Of a DNA stretch of 5,763 bases, positions 1-5,673 are shown piece after piece (position 1 is the stretch's first letter; every line of letters starts with the position of its first letter). The translations under genes and the position numbers were made by a program. The notes under the pieces were generated by a model, which saw only the letters and a program-made list of their open reading frames with translations, searched no databases and was not told the DNA's origin. This DNA is from Bacteroidota bacterium (GTDB taxonomy: Bacteria; Bacteroidota; Bacteroidia; Sphingobacteriales; Sphingobacteriaceae), in assembly GCA_025355225.1 (NCBI GenBank), contig JANYAB010000678.1:1-5763 (forward strand), read 5' to 3'.

Positions 1-52
1 CCACATTCCAACACGACAAACAAACAACAATAGCTTTTTCTTTATCTTTAAA

Positions 53-134
53 AAGTGTAAAGCTATTCCAGGACTATAATCAAGTGTAAATTCAAGACAG
101 GATTAATCATTAAAAGTGTAAACTTTTTTCAGGA
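53..134. repeat. Three spaced direct repeats, AAGTGTAAA-N7-CAGGA
   Basis: Three copies share the 9-mer AAGTGTAAA and the 5-mer CAGGA, always exactly 7 nt apart: 53-73, 82-102 and 114-134. The 7-nt spacers and the 8- and 11-nt gaps between copies differ, so the two short blocks have been kept while the rest drifted. This is typical of iterated protein-binding sites. Read on the minus strand each unit is TCCTG-N7-TTTACACTT. Multiple short repeats near a terminus are known for IS21-family elements, and the last copy runs into GACGACACA, which could be an element end, so the right end of an element lying left of the window is one explanation. No transposase is visible here. Iterated regulator sites are the alternative. 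Confidence 0.7.
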
Positions 135-156
135 CGACACACCGTCCCGGGTGTTC

Positions 157-187
157 CAGGGTGTTCCACATTTAATGGAACGCCCTG
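157..187. repeat. Inverted repeat, 12-bp stem with 7-nt loop
   Basis: CAGGGTGTTCCA (157-168) pairs with TGGAACGCCCTG (176-187) along all 12 positions, with one G-T wobble, around the loop CATTTAA. Neither strand has a T-run after it, so it is not a standard terminator. The left arm's GTGTTCCA also occurs just upstream at 151-158, giving a tandem pair (151-158 and 161-168) that could compete for the right arm. Function is unknown. It lies between the repeat cluster and the promoter of the downstream operon and may belong to a mobile-element remnant. Confidence 0.6.
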
Positions 188-349
188 AAAAGTGGACACA
201 GGTGGATTTCTAAATCCTATACAACTCATTAATAATTAAATATTTACTGAATATAAGCTGGCAAATCCAAAATCGAAATTTCGGAACAGCGTAGCCTTCT
301 TGAGCGCCTTAAAAAAACAAACAAAAGCGAAAAATTCGAAATAATGACC

Positions 350-357
350 TATGTTTG
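350..357 (+). promoter_or_regulatory. Probable promoter (-7 box TATGTTTG) for the PASTA-mltG operon
   Basis: TATGTTTG matches the Bacteroidota -7 consensus TAnnTTTG exactly and would start transcription near 362-366, leaving a leader of about 25 nt before the ATG at 390. No clear TTTG is found about 20 nt upstream, where A-rich sequence stands instead, so the -33 element is weak or missing. An imperfect dyad (CTATGT at 349-354 and ACATAG at 368-373) spans the box. Confidence 0.5.
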
Positions 358-389
358 CTAAATAAGCACATAGTATCTTATAAATTCAA

Positions 390-1166
390 ATGAACAATTT
401 TTGGGCTTACATCAAAACTAAATCTTTTCGGAATACTATTCTTTTAGCCATCGGCTCGGTAATAGCTGTTGTTTTAATTGCCTTTTATAGTTTAGGGTAC
501 TACACGCGCCACGGCTCGGGAATACCTGTTCCAAAAGTCACCGGCTTATCGGTCGACAAAGCAATAAGCATTTTAAAAGATCAGAGTTTCGGAGTTAGTA
601 TCGATTCGGTTTACGTGCTTGATCAGGCCCCCGGAACTGTGATTGAACAAGACCCGGATGCAGGAACAAACGTAAAGGAAAACAGGATAATTTACTTAAA
701 GATAGTTAAAAACCAGGCGCCCCCCGTCAGCTTACCTGACATTGAGCAGACGCCTTATATATCGGCAGTGGCAACTATTTCCAATTATGGTTTAAAGGTT
801 GGCGATACGACCTATAAGCCGGACATTGCCCGTAATCTTGTGCTTGAAGTGCGTTTTGGGGGGCAACTTATTAAGCCGGGCACTAAGCTGCCAAAAGGCT
901 CCAAATTAGATTTAGTATTAGGCGATGGCGCCGGCGCAAGCGAGGTAGATATTCCCGACCTGGTTAACCAGGACCTTGACGCTGCCAGGTTTGTTATTAA
1001 AAACGGGGGACTTACTTTGGGAACAATCACCTATGAGGGAACTATTACCGATTCGACTAATGTAGTAGTAGTTGCACAATCACCTGCCAAAACAGATTCG
1101 TTAAGTAAAACCAGTATTGGCAGCCGAATTAATCTTACGGTTTCACAAGGCAAAAAAACACCATGA
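390..1166 (+). CDS. Membrane-anchored protein with three PASTA domains
   Basis: The 258-residue protein has a short basic cytoplasmic head (1-15), one hydrophobic helix at about 16-36 and a long exported part, so it is a type II-like membrane protein facing the periplasm. The exported part holds three PASTA modules at about 45-107, 112-178 and 185-254. Each begins with a proline-containing 'P(D/K)(L/V)' strand and has the 'PGT.I..Q.P..G' type of turn, clearest in the first (PGTVIEQDPDAGT). PASTA modules bind peptidoglycan stem peptides or beta-lactams in Ser/Thr kinases and penicillin-binding proteins. Here neither a kinase nor a transpeptidase domain is attached, so it is probably a wall-binding or scaffolding protein. 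A stop codon sits just upstream in frame (381-383), which fixes the ATG. It is the first gene of the operon, and its TGA overlaps the next ATG by 4 nt. The domain call is firm; the role is inferred. Confidence 0.9.
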   Translation: MNNFWAYIKTKSFRNTILLAIGSVIAVVLIAFYSLGYYTRHGSGIPVPKVTGLSVDKAISILKDQSFGVSIDSVYVLDQAPGTVIEQDPDAGTNVKENRIIYLKIVKNQAPPVSLPDIEQTPYISAVATISNYGLKVGDTTYKPDIARNLVLEVRFGGQLIKPGTKLPKGSKLDLVLGDGAGASEVDIPDLVNQDLDAARFVIKNGGLTLGTITYEGTITDSTNVVVVAQSPAKTDSLSKTSIGSRINLTVSQGKKTP

Positions 1167-1462
1167 CCAACATTAGTGCCAGGGAAATGCTTTCACGTGT
1201 ACAAGATGGGGAACAGTTAAACTTGCTTGATGTACGCGAAAAAATTGAATATCATACCTATAATATCGGAGGAACGAATATCCCGTTACCAGATTTAAAG
1301 GATAGGCTGAATGAACTGGAATGGAATAAAACCGATGAGATCATCGTTATTTGCAAAGCAGGAATAAGAAGTGCAACAGCCAAATCAGTTTTGGAGTTAA
1401 ATGGTTACAATAGCGTCAGAAATTTAACAGGAGGACTGTTAGCTTTGCAACGACACCAATAA
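1163..1462 (+). CDS. Single-domain rhodanese-like protein
   Basis: This 99-residue cytoplasmic protein is one rhodanese homology domain with no signal or membrane segment. The DVRE motif is at 23-26. The active-site loop is C64-K-A-G-I-R69 followed by S70, matching the CxxGxRS persulfide loop, with C64 as the sulfur-carrying cysteine. A conserved glycine pair (G90-G91) precedes the last helix. The usual 'GHIPGAINIPL' stretch has become 'YNIGGTNIPL', a mild divergence. Single-domain rhodaneses of this size move sulfane sulfur between acceptors or sense it, but the physiological partner cannot be read from sequence. The start ATG lies inside the PASTA gene's stop (ATGA), which suggests translational coupling. 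The following mltG begins 24 nt after the stop. Confidence 0.9.
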   Translation: MTNISAREMLSRVQDGEQLNLLDVREKIEYHTYNIGGTNIPLPDLKDRLNELEWNKTDEIIVICKAGIRSATAKSVLELNGYNSVRNLTGGLLALQRHQ

Positions 1463-1486
1463 AATAAAAACAATACATCTCATAAA

Positions 1487-2539
1487 ATGGATAAGACAAA
1501 GAAATCATCGGGTATACTAAAAAAGTTTATCATCGCCCTGGTGGTCATTATTATTATCTCCTTGGGCCTCACCGGCTTTTTCTATTACCTCAGGTATTTT
1601 GGACCGAATGTTACCGATAAACAAGCGTATTTATACATACGTACCGGTGAAACCTACATCGATGTTTATAAAACAATCAGGGAAGAGCAAATGGTGAAGG
1701 ACAGCACCACATTTGATTGGGCCGCCCAGAACATGAATTACGTGCATAGGGTAAAACCAGGTAAGTATCGCTTGAAAAGTGGTATGAACAATCGCCGTTT
1801 GATCAACATGCTGGCATCAGGTACACAGGAGCCTGTGACCGTGGCCTTTCACAACTTACGGCTAAAAGAGGATTTTGCAGGTTTTATAGCCAAAAAAATA
1901 GAACCCGATTCGGCAGCTATTATTAGTTTACTCGACTCATCAAAGTTTGTCGAAAAGTACGGGTTTACGACTGAGGACGTTTATTCCATGTTTATTCCTA
2001 ATACTTATCAACTTTACTGGAATACTTCGCCTGAAAAGCTTTTTAAGCGAATGTATGCCAATTATGAAAAATTTTGGACACCCGATCGCAAGCAAAAAGC
2101 GGATGCAATCAACCTCTCTCCTATCCAGGTTTCGATATTAGCTTCCATAGTTGACGCTGAAGCATTACATGATGACGAAATGCCAACAGTAGCCGGCTTA
2201 TATTTAAACCGGCTTAAAAAAGGCATGAAACTGGAGGCTGATCCTACCGTTATTTTTGCTGAGAAGGATTTTACTATTAGAAGGGTGTTAAATAAATACC
2301 TTTCTTTAAATTCTCCGTATAATACTTACCTGCATACCGGTTTACCCCCCGGTCCCATTATGATGCCTTCAGTAAATGCCTTAAACTCGGTGCTTGATTA
2401 TAGAAAAAGCGAATATATCTATATGTGTGCAAAGGATGATTTTTCCGGGTATCATGCCTTTGCTACCAATATGGCTGATCATTTGGTAAATGCACACAAA
2501 TTTCAAAAGGCGCTTAACGAAAGGAACATCAAAAAATAA
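1487..2539 (+). CDS. mltG: Endolytic murein transglycosylase MltG (YceG family)
   Basis: MltG cuts nascent, uncrosslinked glycan strands in the periplasm to produce 1,6-anhydro ends, and is thought to set glycan chain length next to the synthesis machinery. The 350-residue protein has a lysine-rich cytoplasmic tip, one membrane helix at about 13-35, a small N-terminal module at about 45-115 (LysM-like in the family), and the YceG catalytic domain at about 120-345. The signature block is intact: S220-I-V-D-A-E225, then VAGLYLNRLKKGMKLEADPT (235-254), then 'SPYNTY..GLPPGPI' (276-291). By alignment of the SIVxxE block E225 is the best candidate for the catalytic acid; D223 stands where many homologues have Glu. 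Length fits the family (about 330-350). The stop shares its last A with the next gene's ATG. Confidence 0.95.
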   Translation: MDKTKKSSGILKKFIIALVVIIIISLGLTGFFYYLRYFGPNVTDKQAYLYIRTGETYIDVYKTIREEQMVKDSTTFDWAAQNMNYVHRVKPGKYRLKSGMNNRRLINMLASGTQEPVTVAFHNLRLKEDFAGFIAKKIEPDSAAIISLLDSSKFVEKYGFTTEDVYSMFIPNTYQLYWNTSPEKLFKRMYANYEKFWTPDRKQKADAINLSPIQVSILASIVDAEALHDDEMPTVAGLYLNRLKKGMKLEADPTVIFAEKDFTIRRVLNKYLSLNSPYNTYLHTGLPPGPIMMPSVNALNSVLDYRKSEYIYMCAKDDFSGYHAFATNMADHLVNAHKFQKALNERNIKK

Positions 2540-2946
2540 TGTTTGAACACACAACCAAAATACGGGTTAGGTACGGCGAGACAGATCAGATGGGTTATAT
2601 GTATTATGGAAACTATGCGGAGTTTTACGAGGTTGGCCGGGTGGAGATGCTGCGAAGCACAGGTATGACTTATAGCGGCATGGAAGAATCGGGTATTATG
2701 ATGCCTGTGTTGGAAATGAGCAGCAAATACTTAAAACCGGCATTGTATGATGAGGAAATAAGCGTGAAGGTGATAATAGCAAAAATGCCGGGCGTAAAAA
2801 TTCATTTCAGGTATGAGCTTTATAACCCCAATGATGAGCTGATCAACGTTGGCGAAACCTTGTTAGTCTTTATCAACATGAAAACCAACCGGCCATGTAT
2901 GCCGCCACAGGAATTTATTGATAAAATGAAACCCTATTTTCAGTAG
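2539..2946 (+). CDS. Acyl-CoA thioesterase, hotdog fold (YbgC/4HBT family)
   Basis: This 135-residue cytoplasmic protein has the hallmark N-terminal block RYGETDQMGYMYYGNY (11-26) and the helix 'YAEFYEVGRVEMLR'. D16 corresponds to the catalytic aspartate of 4-hydroxybenzoyl-CoA thioesterase-type enzymes, which hydrolyse acyl-CoA to free acid and CoA. The histidine found in E. coli YbgC (VYHANY) is replaced by Tyr23 (MYYGNY), so chain-length or substrate preference should not be copied from YbgC. The remainder has the expected alternating beta pattern and a conserved ending (RPCMPPQEF). Its ATG overlaps the mltG stop by one base, and the next ORF begins within a few bases, so it is cotranscribed. 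The family assignment is sure; the substrate is unknown. Confidence 0.92.
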   Translation: MFEHTTKIRVRYGETDQMGYMYYGNYAEFYEVGRVEMLRSTGMTYSGMEESGIMMPVLEMSSKYLKPALYDEEISVKVIIAKMPGVKIHFRYELYNPNDELINVGETLLVFINMKTNRPCMPPQEFIDKMKPYFQ

Positions 2947-2957
2947 ATTTGAGTAGC

Positions 2958-3944
2958 ATGGAGTGGCTGCACCGTTTTTTATTGAAATTCAAGTTTTACC
3001 AGTATATTATCGACTGGACCAAATTCATTATTCTACCAGGGTTTAGACCTTTACCTTTATATACAGTAGCCGCTTTCTTTTTCGAAGAAATAAAAAAGGG
3101 CACACTTGCCAATAAAGCTTCATCATTGGCTTACAACTTTATGCTTGCCTTGTTCCCGGCGACAATATTTCTGTTTACCCTGATACCCTATATACCCATC
3201 AGGCATTTCCAGGACCAATTATTAATCATTTTGGCACAGATTATGCCAAATAACGCTTTCAAAGCTCTCGAATCGACCATCACTGATATCATTAAAAACC
3301 AAAATGGTAAATTGTTCTCCTTTGGTTTCTTAACTACTTTGTTTTTCGCTACCAACGGCGTCAGCCGATTAATGCAGGCCTTTAATAAATCATCGTTAAT
3401 TGATGAGACAAGAAGTTACCTGCGAAGGCGCTGGATAGCGCTGGTGCTGACGGTTGTCATCAGTATATCGCTTTTATTTGCTGTCATCATCATGATTGTC
3501 GGGCATAAAATACTTATTTTCCTTCAACACCAGTTTGATAGTAAAGCCCATGGATGGATCCTGGTTATCGCCTTGTTAAGATGGATAATTGTAATTGTTA
3601 TCTTCTTTGTAACAGTGTCCTTGTTATACAAGTACGGACCGGCACACCAACAAAAGAAATGGAGGTTTTTAAGTCCAGGCTCTATTTTGGCTACGGGCCT
3701 TGCTGTACTCACTTCGCTCGGATTTACATTTTATATCAATAACTTTTCTTCGTACAATAAGATATACGGATCAATAGGAACCCTTATTGTGGTAATGATA
3801 TGGCTCTATTTAAATTCACTAATAATACTAATTGGCTTCGAATTAAATGCCAGTATCGAGCTTTCCAAGCGCAGTATTAAAATAGTTAAGCCGCGTTTAA
3901 ACTCTTTTCGTACAACCAAACTCGAAAACAAGAAGAGTAACTAA
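2958..3944 (+). CDS. YihY/BrkB family integral membrane protein
   Basis: From the ATG at 2958 the protein is 328 residues. A TTG at 2949 in the same frame would add three residues; ATG is preferred because it is the ordinary start and homologues commonly begin near 'MEWLHRF', but either is possible. After a basic N-terminal stretch there are about six membrane segments: roughly 57-80 (SLAYNFMLALFPA...), 119-143, 160-182, 199-224, 242-261 and 270-294. The last contains the family-typical 'YG..GTLIVVMIWLYLNSLI' and ends in GFELNA (294-299). The C-terminus is lysine/arginine-rich and probably cytoplasmic. The family was once called ribonuclease BN, but that activity belongs to another protein. 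Its true function is unsettled, with transporter or envelope roles proposed. It is the last gene of the cluster. No strong terminator follows; the tRNA promoter begins about 60 bp later. Confidence 0.92.
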   Translation: MEWLHRFLLKFKFYQYIIDWTKFIILPGFRPLPLYTVAAFFFEEIKKGTLANKASSLAYNFMLALFPATIFLFTLIPYIPIRHFQDQLLIILAQIMPNNAFKALESTITDIIKNQNGKLFSFGFLTTLFFATNGVSRLMQAFNKSSLIDETRSYLRRRWIALVLTVVISISLLFAVIIMIVGHKILIFLQHQFDSKAHGWILVIALLRWIIVIVIFFVTVSLLYKYGPAHQQKKWRFLSPGSILATGLAVLTSLGFTFYINNFSSYNKIYGSIGTLIVVMIWLYLNSLIILIGFELNASIELSKRSIKIVKPRLNSFRTTKLENKKSN

Positions 3945-4002
3945 CTGTAAATAAATTACTTATATACGAACGACGATTTGTTTAAAAAAACTTAACATCA
4001 AA

Positions 4003-4033
4003 TTTGGCATTTCGGCATGGTTTTGTACTTTTG
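4003..4033 (+). promoter_or_regulatory. tRNA-Ser promoter, Bacteroidota consensus
   Basis: TTTG at 4003-4006 and TACTTTTG at 4026-4033 are separated by 19 nt, a full match to the Bacteroidota TTTG / TAnnTTTG primary sigma promoter. The -7 box ends four bases before the mature tRNA 5' end (4038), so the predicted transcript has almost no 5' leader. This gives the tRNA its own transcription independent of the operon upstream. Confidence 0.8.
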
Positions 4034-4037
4034 CGCC

Positions 4038-4124
4038 GGAGAGTTGGCAGAGTGGTCGATTGCGGCAGTCTTGAAAACTGTTGAACTGTTAAAGGTTCCT
4101 GGGGTTCGAATCCCTAACTCTCCG
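4038..4124 (+). tRNA. tRNA-Ser, anticodon UGA
   Basis: The gene folds as a class II tRNA of 87 nt. The acceptor GGAGAGT (4038-4044) pairs with ACTCTCC (4117-4123), with discriminator G4124. The anticodon stem GCAGT/ACTGT (4065-4069 and 4077-4081) encloses loop CTTGAAA with anticodon TGA at 4072-4074, which reads UCA and other UCN serine codons. A long variable arm spans about 4082-4099. The T arm is 4100-4116 with loop TTCGAAT. The 3' CCA is not encoded (CAA follows), as is usual in this phylum. A strong terminator lies 22 nt downstream, and an integrase gene 254 bp downstream suggests its 3' end serves as an integration target. Confidence 0.97.
4100..4124 (+). other. Putative integration (att) site at the tRNA-Ser 3' end
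   Basis: The T arm and 3' acceptor half of a tRNA gene are the commonest crossover targets of tyrosine recombinases, and such elements usually carry their integrase next to the intact tRNA, as here. The expected second copy of this segment at the far end of the element would be outside the window, so the exact core and the boundary between host and element cannot be fixed. Whether the terminator at 4147-4188 is host or element DNA is also open. Confidence 0.4.
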
Positions 4125-4146
4125 CAAATTTCGGTATCAAAACCAA

Positions 4147-4188
4147 ACAAAAGCCTGCAAATCAAATGATTGCAGGCTTTTGTTTTTT
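4147..4188 (+). terminator. Intrinsic terminator after tRNA-Ser (possibly bidirectional)
   Basis: ACAAAAGCCTGCAA (4147-4160) pairs perfectly with TTGCAGGCTTTTGT (4170-4183) over 14 bp around a 9-nt loop, and the T-tract continues to 4188. The A-rich left flank means the minus strand also reads as a hairpin followed by T-rich sequence, so it could stop transcription both ways. It ends the tRNA transcript and any read-through from the upstream operon. Confidence 0.9.
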
Positions 4189-4239
4189 AATCGAACCCCC
4201 TATTAATGCACCATTTCCCGACAAAAAAGGGCGTGATTA

Positions 4240-4272
4240 GGTGAGTAGATTTAAGGGATAGTACAACTCACC
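4240..4272. repeat. 7-bp inverted repeat GGTGAGT / ACTCACC
   Basis: GGTGAGT (4240-4246) and ACTCACC (4266-4272) are perfect inverted copies 19 nt apart, lying between the tRNA terminator and the large dyad. Short spaced inverted sites near an integrase can be recombinase or excisionase contacts, but seven bases can also match by chance. Nothing else recognisable lies in 4189-4290. Confidence 0.3.
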
Positions 4273-4292
4273 GAATATGACATAACTATTTG

Positions 4293-4329
4293 ACATACAA
4301 GATGTTCAATTTTTGAACATCTTGTATGT
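4293..4329. promoter_or_regulatory. Perfect 17-bp inverted repeat over the integrase promoter (operator or recombinase site)
   Basis: The left arm 4293-4309 (ACATACAAGATGTTCAA) and right arm 4313-4329 are exact reverse complements separated only by TTT. The right arm includes the TTG at 4322-4324 that serves as the -33 element of the integrase promoter, and the predicted transcript begins downstream of the dyad, so it acts as DNA rather than as an RNA hairpin. No T-run follows, which argues against a terminator. A dimeric repressor bound here would block RNA polymerase; binding by the integrase or an excisionase is the alternative. Confidence 0.7.
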
Positions 4330-4352
4330 AAGTATCTGCAAAGCTAAATTTG
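4322..4352 (+). promoter_or_regulatory. Integrase promoter
   Basis: TTG at 4322-4324 and TAAATTTG at 4345-4352, an exact TAnnTTTG match, are 20 nt apart, fitting the Bacteroidota primary promoter. The predicted start near 4357-4361 leaves a leader of about 20 nt to the ATG at 4378. The leader is A-rich with no Shine-Dalgarno sequence, usual for this phylum. A small AATGT/ACATT inverted repeat (4364-4368 and 4373-4377) directly abuts the start codon. Confidence 0.65.
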
Positions 4353-4377
4353 TTTCACTTTTTAATGTAAAAACATT

Positions 4378-5673
4378 ATGAAAACTAATTTCAGCTTACT
4401 CTTCTACATGAAGAAGCAAAAAAACTACCAATCAGGTTCAGCGCCGATTTACATTCGCATCACTGTAAGCGGAAAACGGTCAGAAACCACGACAGGACGC
4501 GAATGCGAACCTTCCCGCTGGAACGCAGGAGCAGGCCGCGCTAACGGTACAAAGGAGGACACCAGGGCTTTTAATGCGTTTCTGGACGATTTACAAACTA
4601 AAGTTTATCAAGCACACCGGCTACTGACCGAAGCGGATGAATTAATTACTGCTGAAACGATACGAAACAAGTTCCTGGGCAAGACTGAAAAGCCACGTTC
4701 TTTAATTGAAATATTTAAGGATCACAACAAAAAGGTCGAAGCACTTATTGGAAAAGAATATGCCAAAGGTACTTTGTGCCGTTATCAAACCTCCTTAAAA
4801 CACACTATTGATTTCCTTAAATGGAAATACAACCTTACCGACATTGACATTAAAAAGGTAGATCATGCCTTTCTTATGGAATACGAGTTTTACCTGCGTT
4901 CCGAACGTAAGTGTGCAAATAACTCTGCCGTTAAGTATATCAAGAATTTTGGCAAGATAATTCGTATTTGTATTTCCAACAGATGGCTTATTTATGACCC
5001 TTTCCTGAACTATAAGAATAAAATTAAGACAGTCGACCGGGTTTACCTGACGACAGGTGAATTGCAGGAAGTGATCAATAAAGATATGGTAACTGACCGC
5101 TTAACACAGGTTAGGGACATTTTCCTGTTTTGTTGTTTTACCGGGCTGGCCTATGCGGATGTGAAAAAACTGCGCAGATCGGATTTGGTAACCGGTATAG
5201 ATGGTGAACAATGGATTTCTATAAAAAGGCAAAAAACTGATACTCCTTCCCGCATTCCTTTACTGCCTGCCGCCTCTACGCTGATGCAGCGTTATGTCGA
5301 TCATCCGAATTGCGAAAACAGCGGCAGGGTATTACCGGTGTTGAGCAATCAGAAAATGAATTCCTATTTAAAGGAAATAGCAGACGTATGCGGCATTAAC
5401 AAACCCATAACCTTCCATATTGCCCGGCACACATTTGCGACCACTGTAACGCTCTTAAATGGTGTTCCTATTGAAAGCGTATCAAAAATGTTAGGCCATA
5501 CCAATATTAAGACGACACAGCATTATGCCAAAATACTGGATATTAAGGTTGGTGCAGATATGGCAGTACTGAAAAAGAAGTTTGCTTCACCTAAAATAAT
5601 TACAAAAAGAATCATTAAACCGAAGCAAAGAAAAAATCAAACAATAATTCAAAACGAAAAACCTATTATATGA
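4378..5673 (+). CDS. Tyrosine recombinase (site-specific integrase, Bacteroidota mobile-element type)
   Basis: This 431-residue enzyme should integrate and excise the element at the neighbouring tRNA-Ser gene through a covalent 3'-phosphotyrosine intermediate. An Arm-type DNA-binding domain covers about 1-85 (opening MKTNFSLLFY, the common start in this group, which supports the ATG at 4378), a SAM-like core-binding domain about 108-207, and the catalytic domain about 225-390. Visible catalytic residues are K286 (RQKTDTP), H347 and R350 (HIAR), H374 (LGH) and nucleophile Y383 (TTQHYAK). The first catalytic arginine, normally right after 'TGL', is A258 (FTGLAYAD), a loss known from the CTnDOT integrase group; nearby R246 might compensate. 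After 400 a lysine-rich tail is probably unstructured. The gene looks intact. Its stop overlaps the next start (ATGA), and its promoter sits in a large inverted repeat. Confidence 0.95.
   Translation: MKTNFSLLFYMKKQKNYQSGSAPIYIRITVSGKRSETTTGRECEPSRWNAGAGRANGTKEDTRAFNAFLDDLQTKVYQAHRLLTEADELITAETIRNKFLGKTEKPRSLIEIFKDHNKKVEALIGKEYAKGTLCRYQTSLKHTIDFLKWKYNLTDIDIKKVDHAFLMEYEFYLRSERKCANNSAVKYIKNFGKIIRICISNRWLIYDPFLNYKNKIKTVDRVYLTTGELQEVINKDMVTDRLTQVRDIFLFCCFTGLAYADVKKLRRSDLVTGIDGEQWISIKRQKTDTPSRIPLLPAASTLMQRYVDHPNCENSGRVLPVLSNQKMNSYLKEIADVCGINKPITFHIARHTFATTVTLLNGVPIESVSKMLGHTNIKTTQHYAKILDIKVGADMAVLKKKFASPKIITKRIIKPKQRKNQTIIQNEKPII

Larger units (their letters stand above)
1..389. other. Gene-free region upstream of the PASTA operon
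   Basis: No convincing coding region is seen on either strand. One + frame is open from base 1 to a TAG at 31-33 and could be the last ten codons of a gene outside the window, but nothing identifies it. The stretch holds the triple repeat (53-134), the hairpin (157-187), a 10-bp palindrome CGAAATTTCG (274-283) and a probable promoter at 350-357. From about 190 to 340 nothing else with a recognisable role is visible. Confidence 0.6.

Noticed and set aside
53..134. CRISPR array
   Set aside because: There are only three units, the conserved blocks are split by variable bases, spacers are 7-11 nt and no cas genes are nearby.
236..310. Minus-strand open reading ending KKATLFRNFDFGFASLYSVNI before a TAA
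   Set aside because: The composition looks protein-like, but the open stretch is about 45 codons with no ATG start and no recognised family, so it is not called a gene. It could be a remnant.
812..1030. 72-codon minus-strand open frame inside the PASTA gene
   Set aside because: It lies wholly within a well-supported gene, has no recognisable domain and is explained as a shadow of the coding strand.
1947..2141. 64-codon plus-strand frame inside mltG
   Set aside because: It is in another frame within the conserved MltG catalytic region, with no independent support.
3524..3742. Two overlapping 62-codon frames on opposite strands inside the YihY gene
   Set aside because: Both are nested in a membrane-protein gene with clear family motifs and have no features of their own.
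3945..4002. Terminator for the five-gene operon (GTAA-ATAAA-TTAC)
   Set aside because: The stem is only four A/T-rich base pairs and no T-run follows directly. Read-through would be stopped at 4147-4188.
4191..4202. TCGAACCCCCTA, resembling the tRNA T-arm TCGAATCCCTA, as a duplicated att core or tRNA remnant
   Set aside because: The match is about ten bases with a gap, does not extend into the acceptor stem, and is too short to support a real duplication.
4206..4244. 12-codon frame MHHFPTKKGVIR downstream of the terminator
   Set aside because: It is very short, with no promoter, ribosome binding signal or family, so it is most likely chance.
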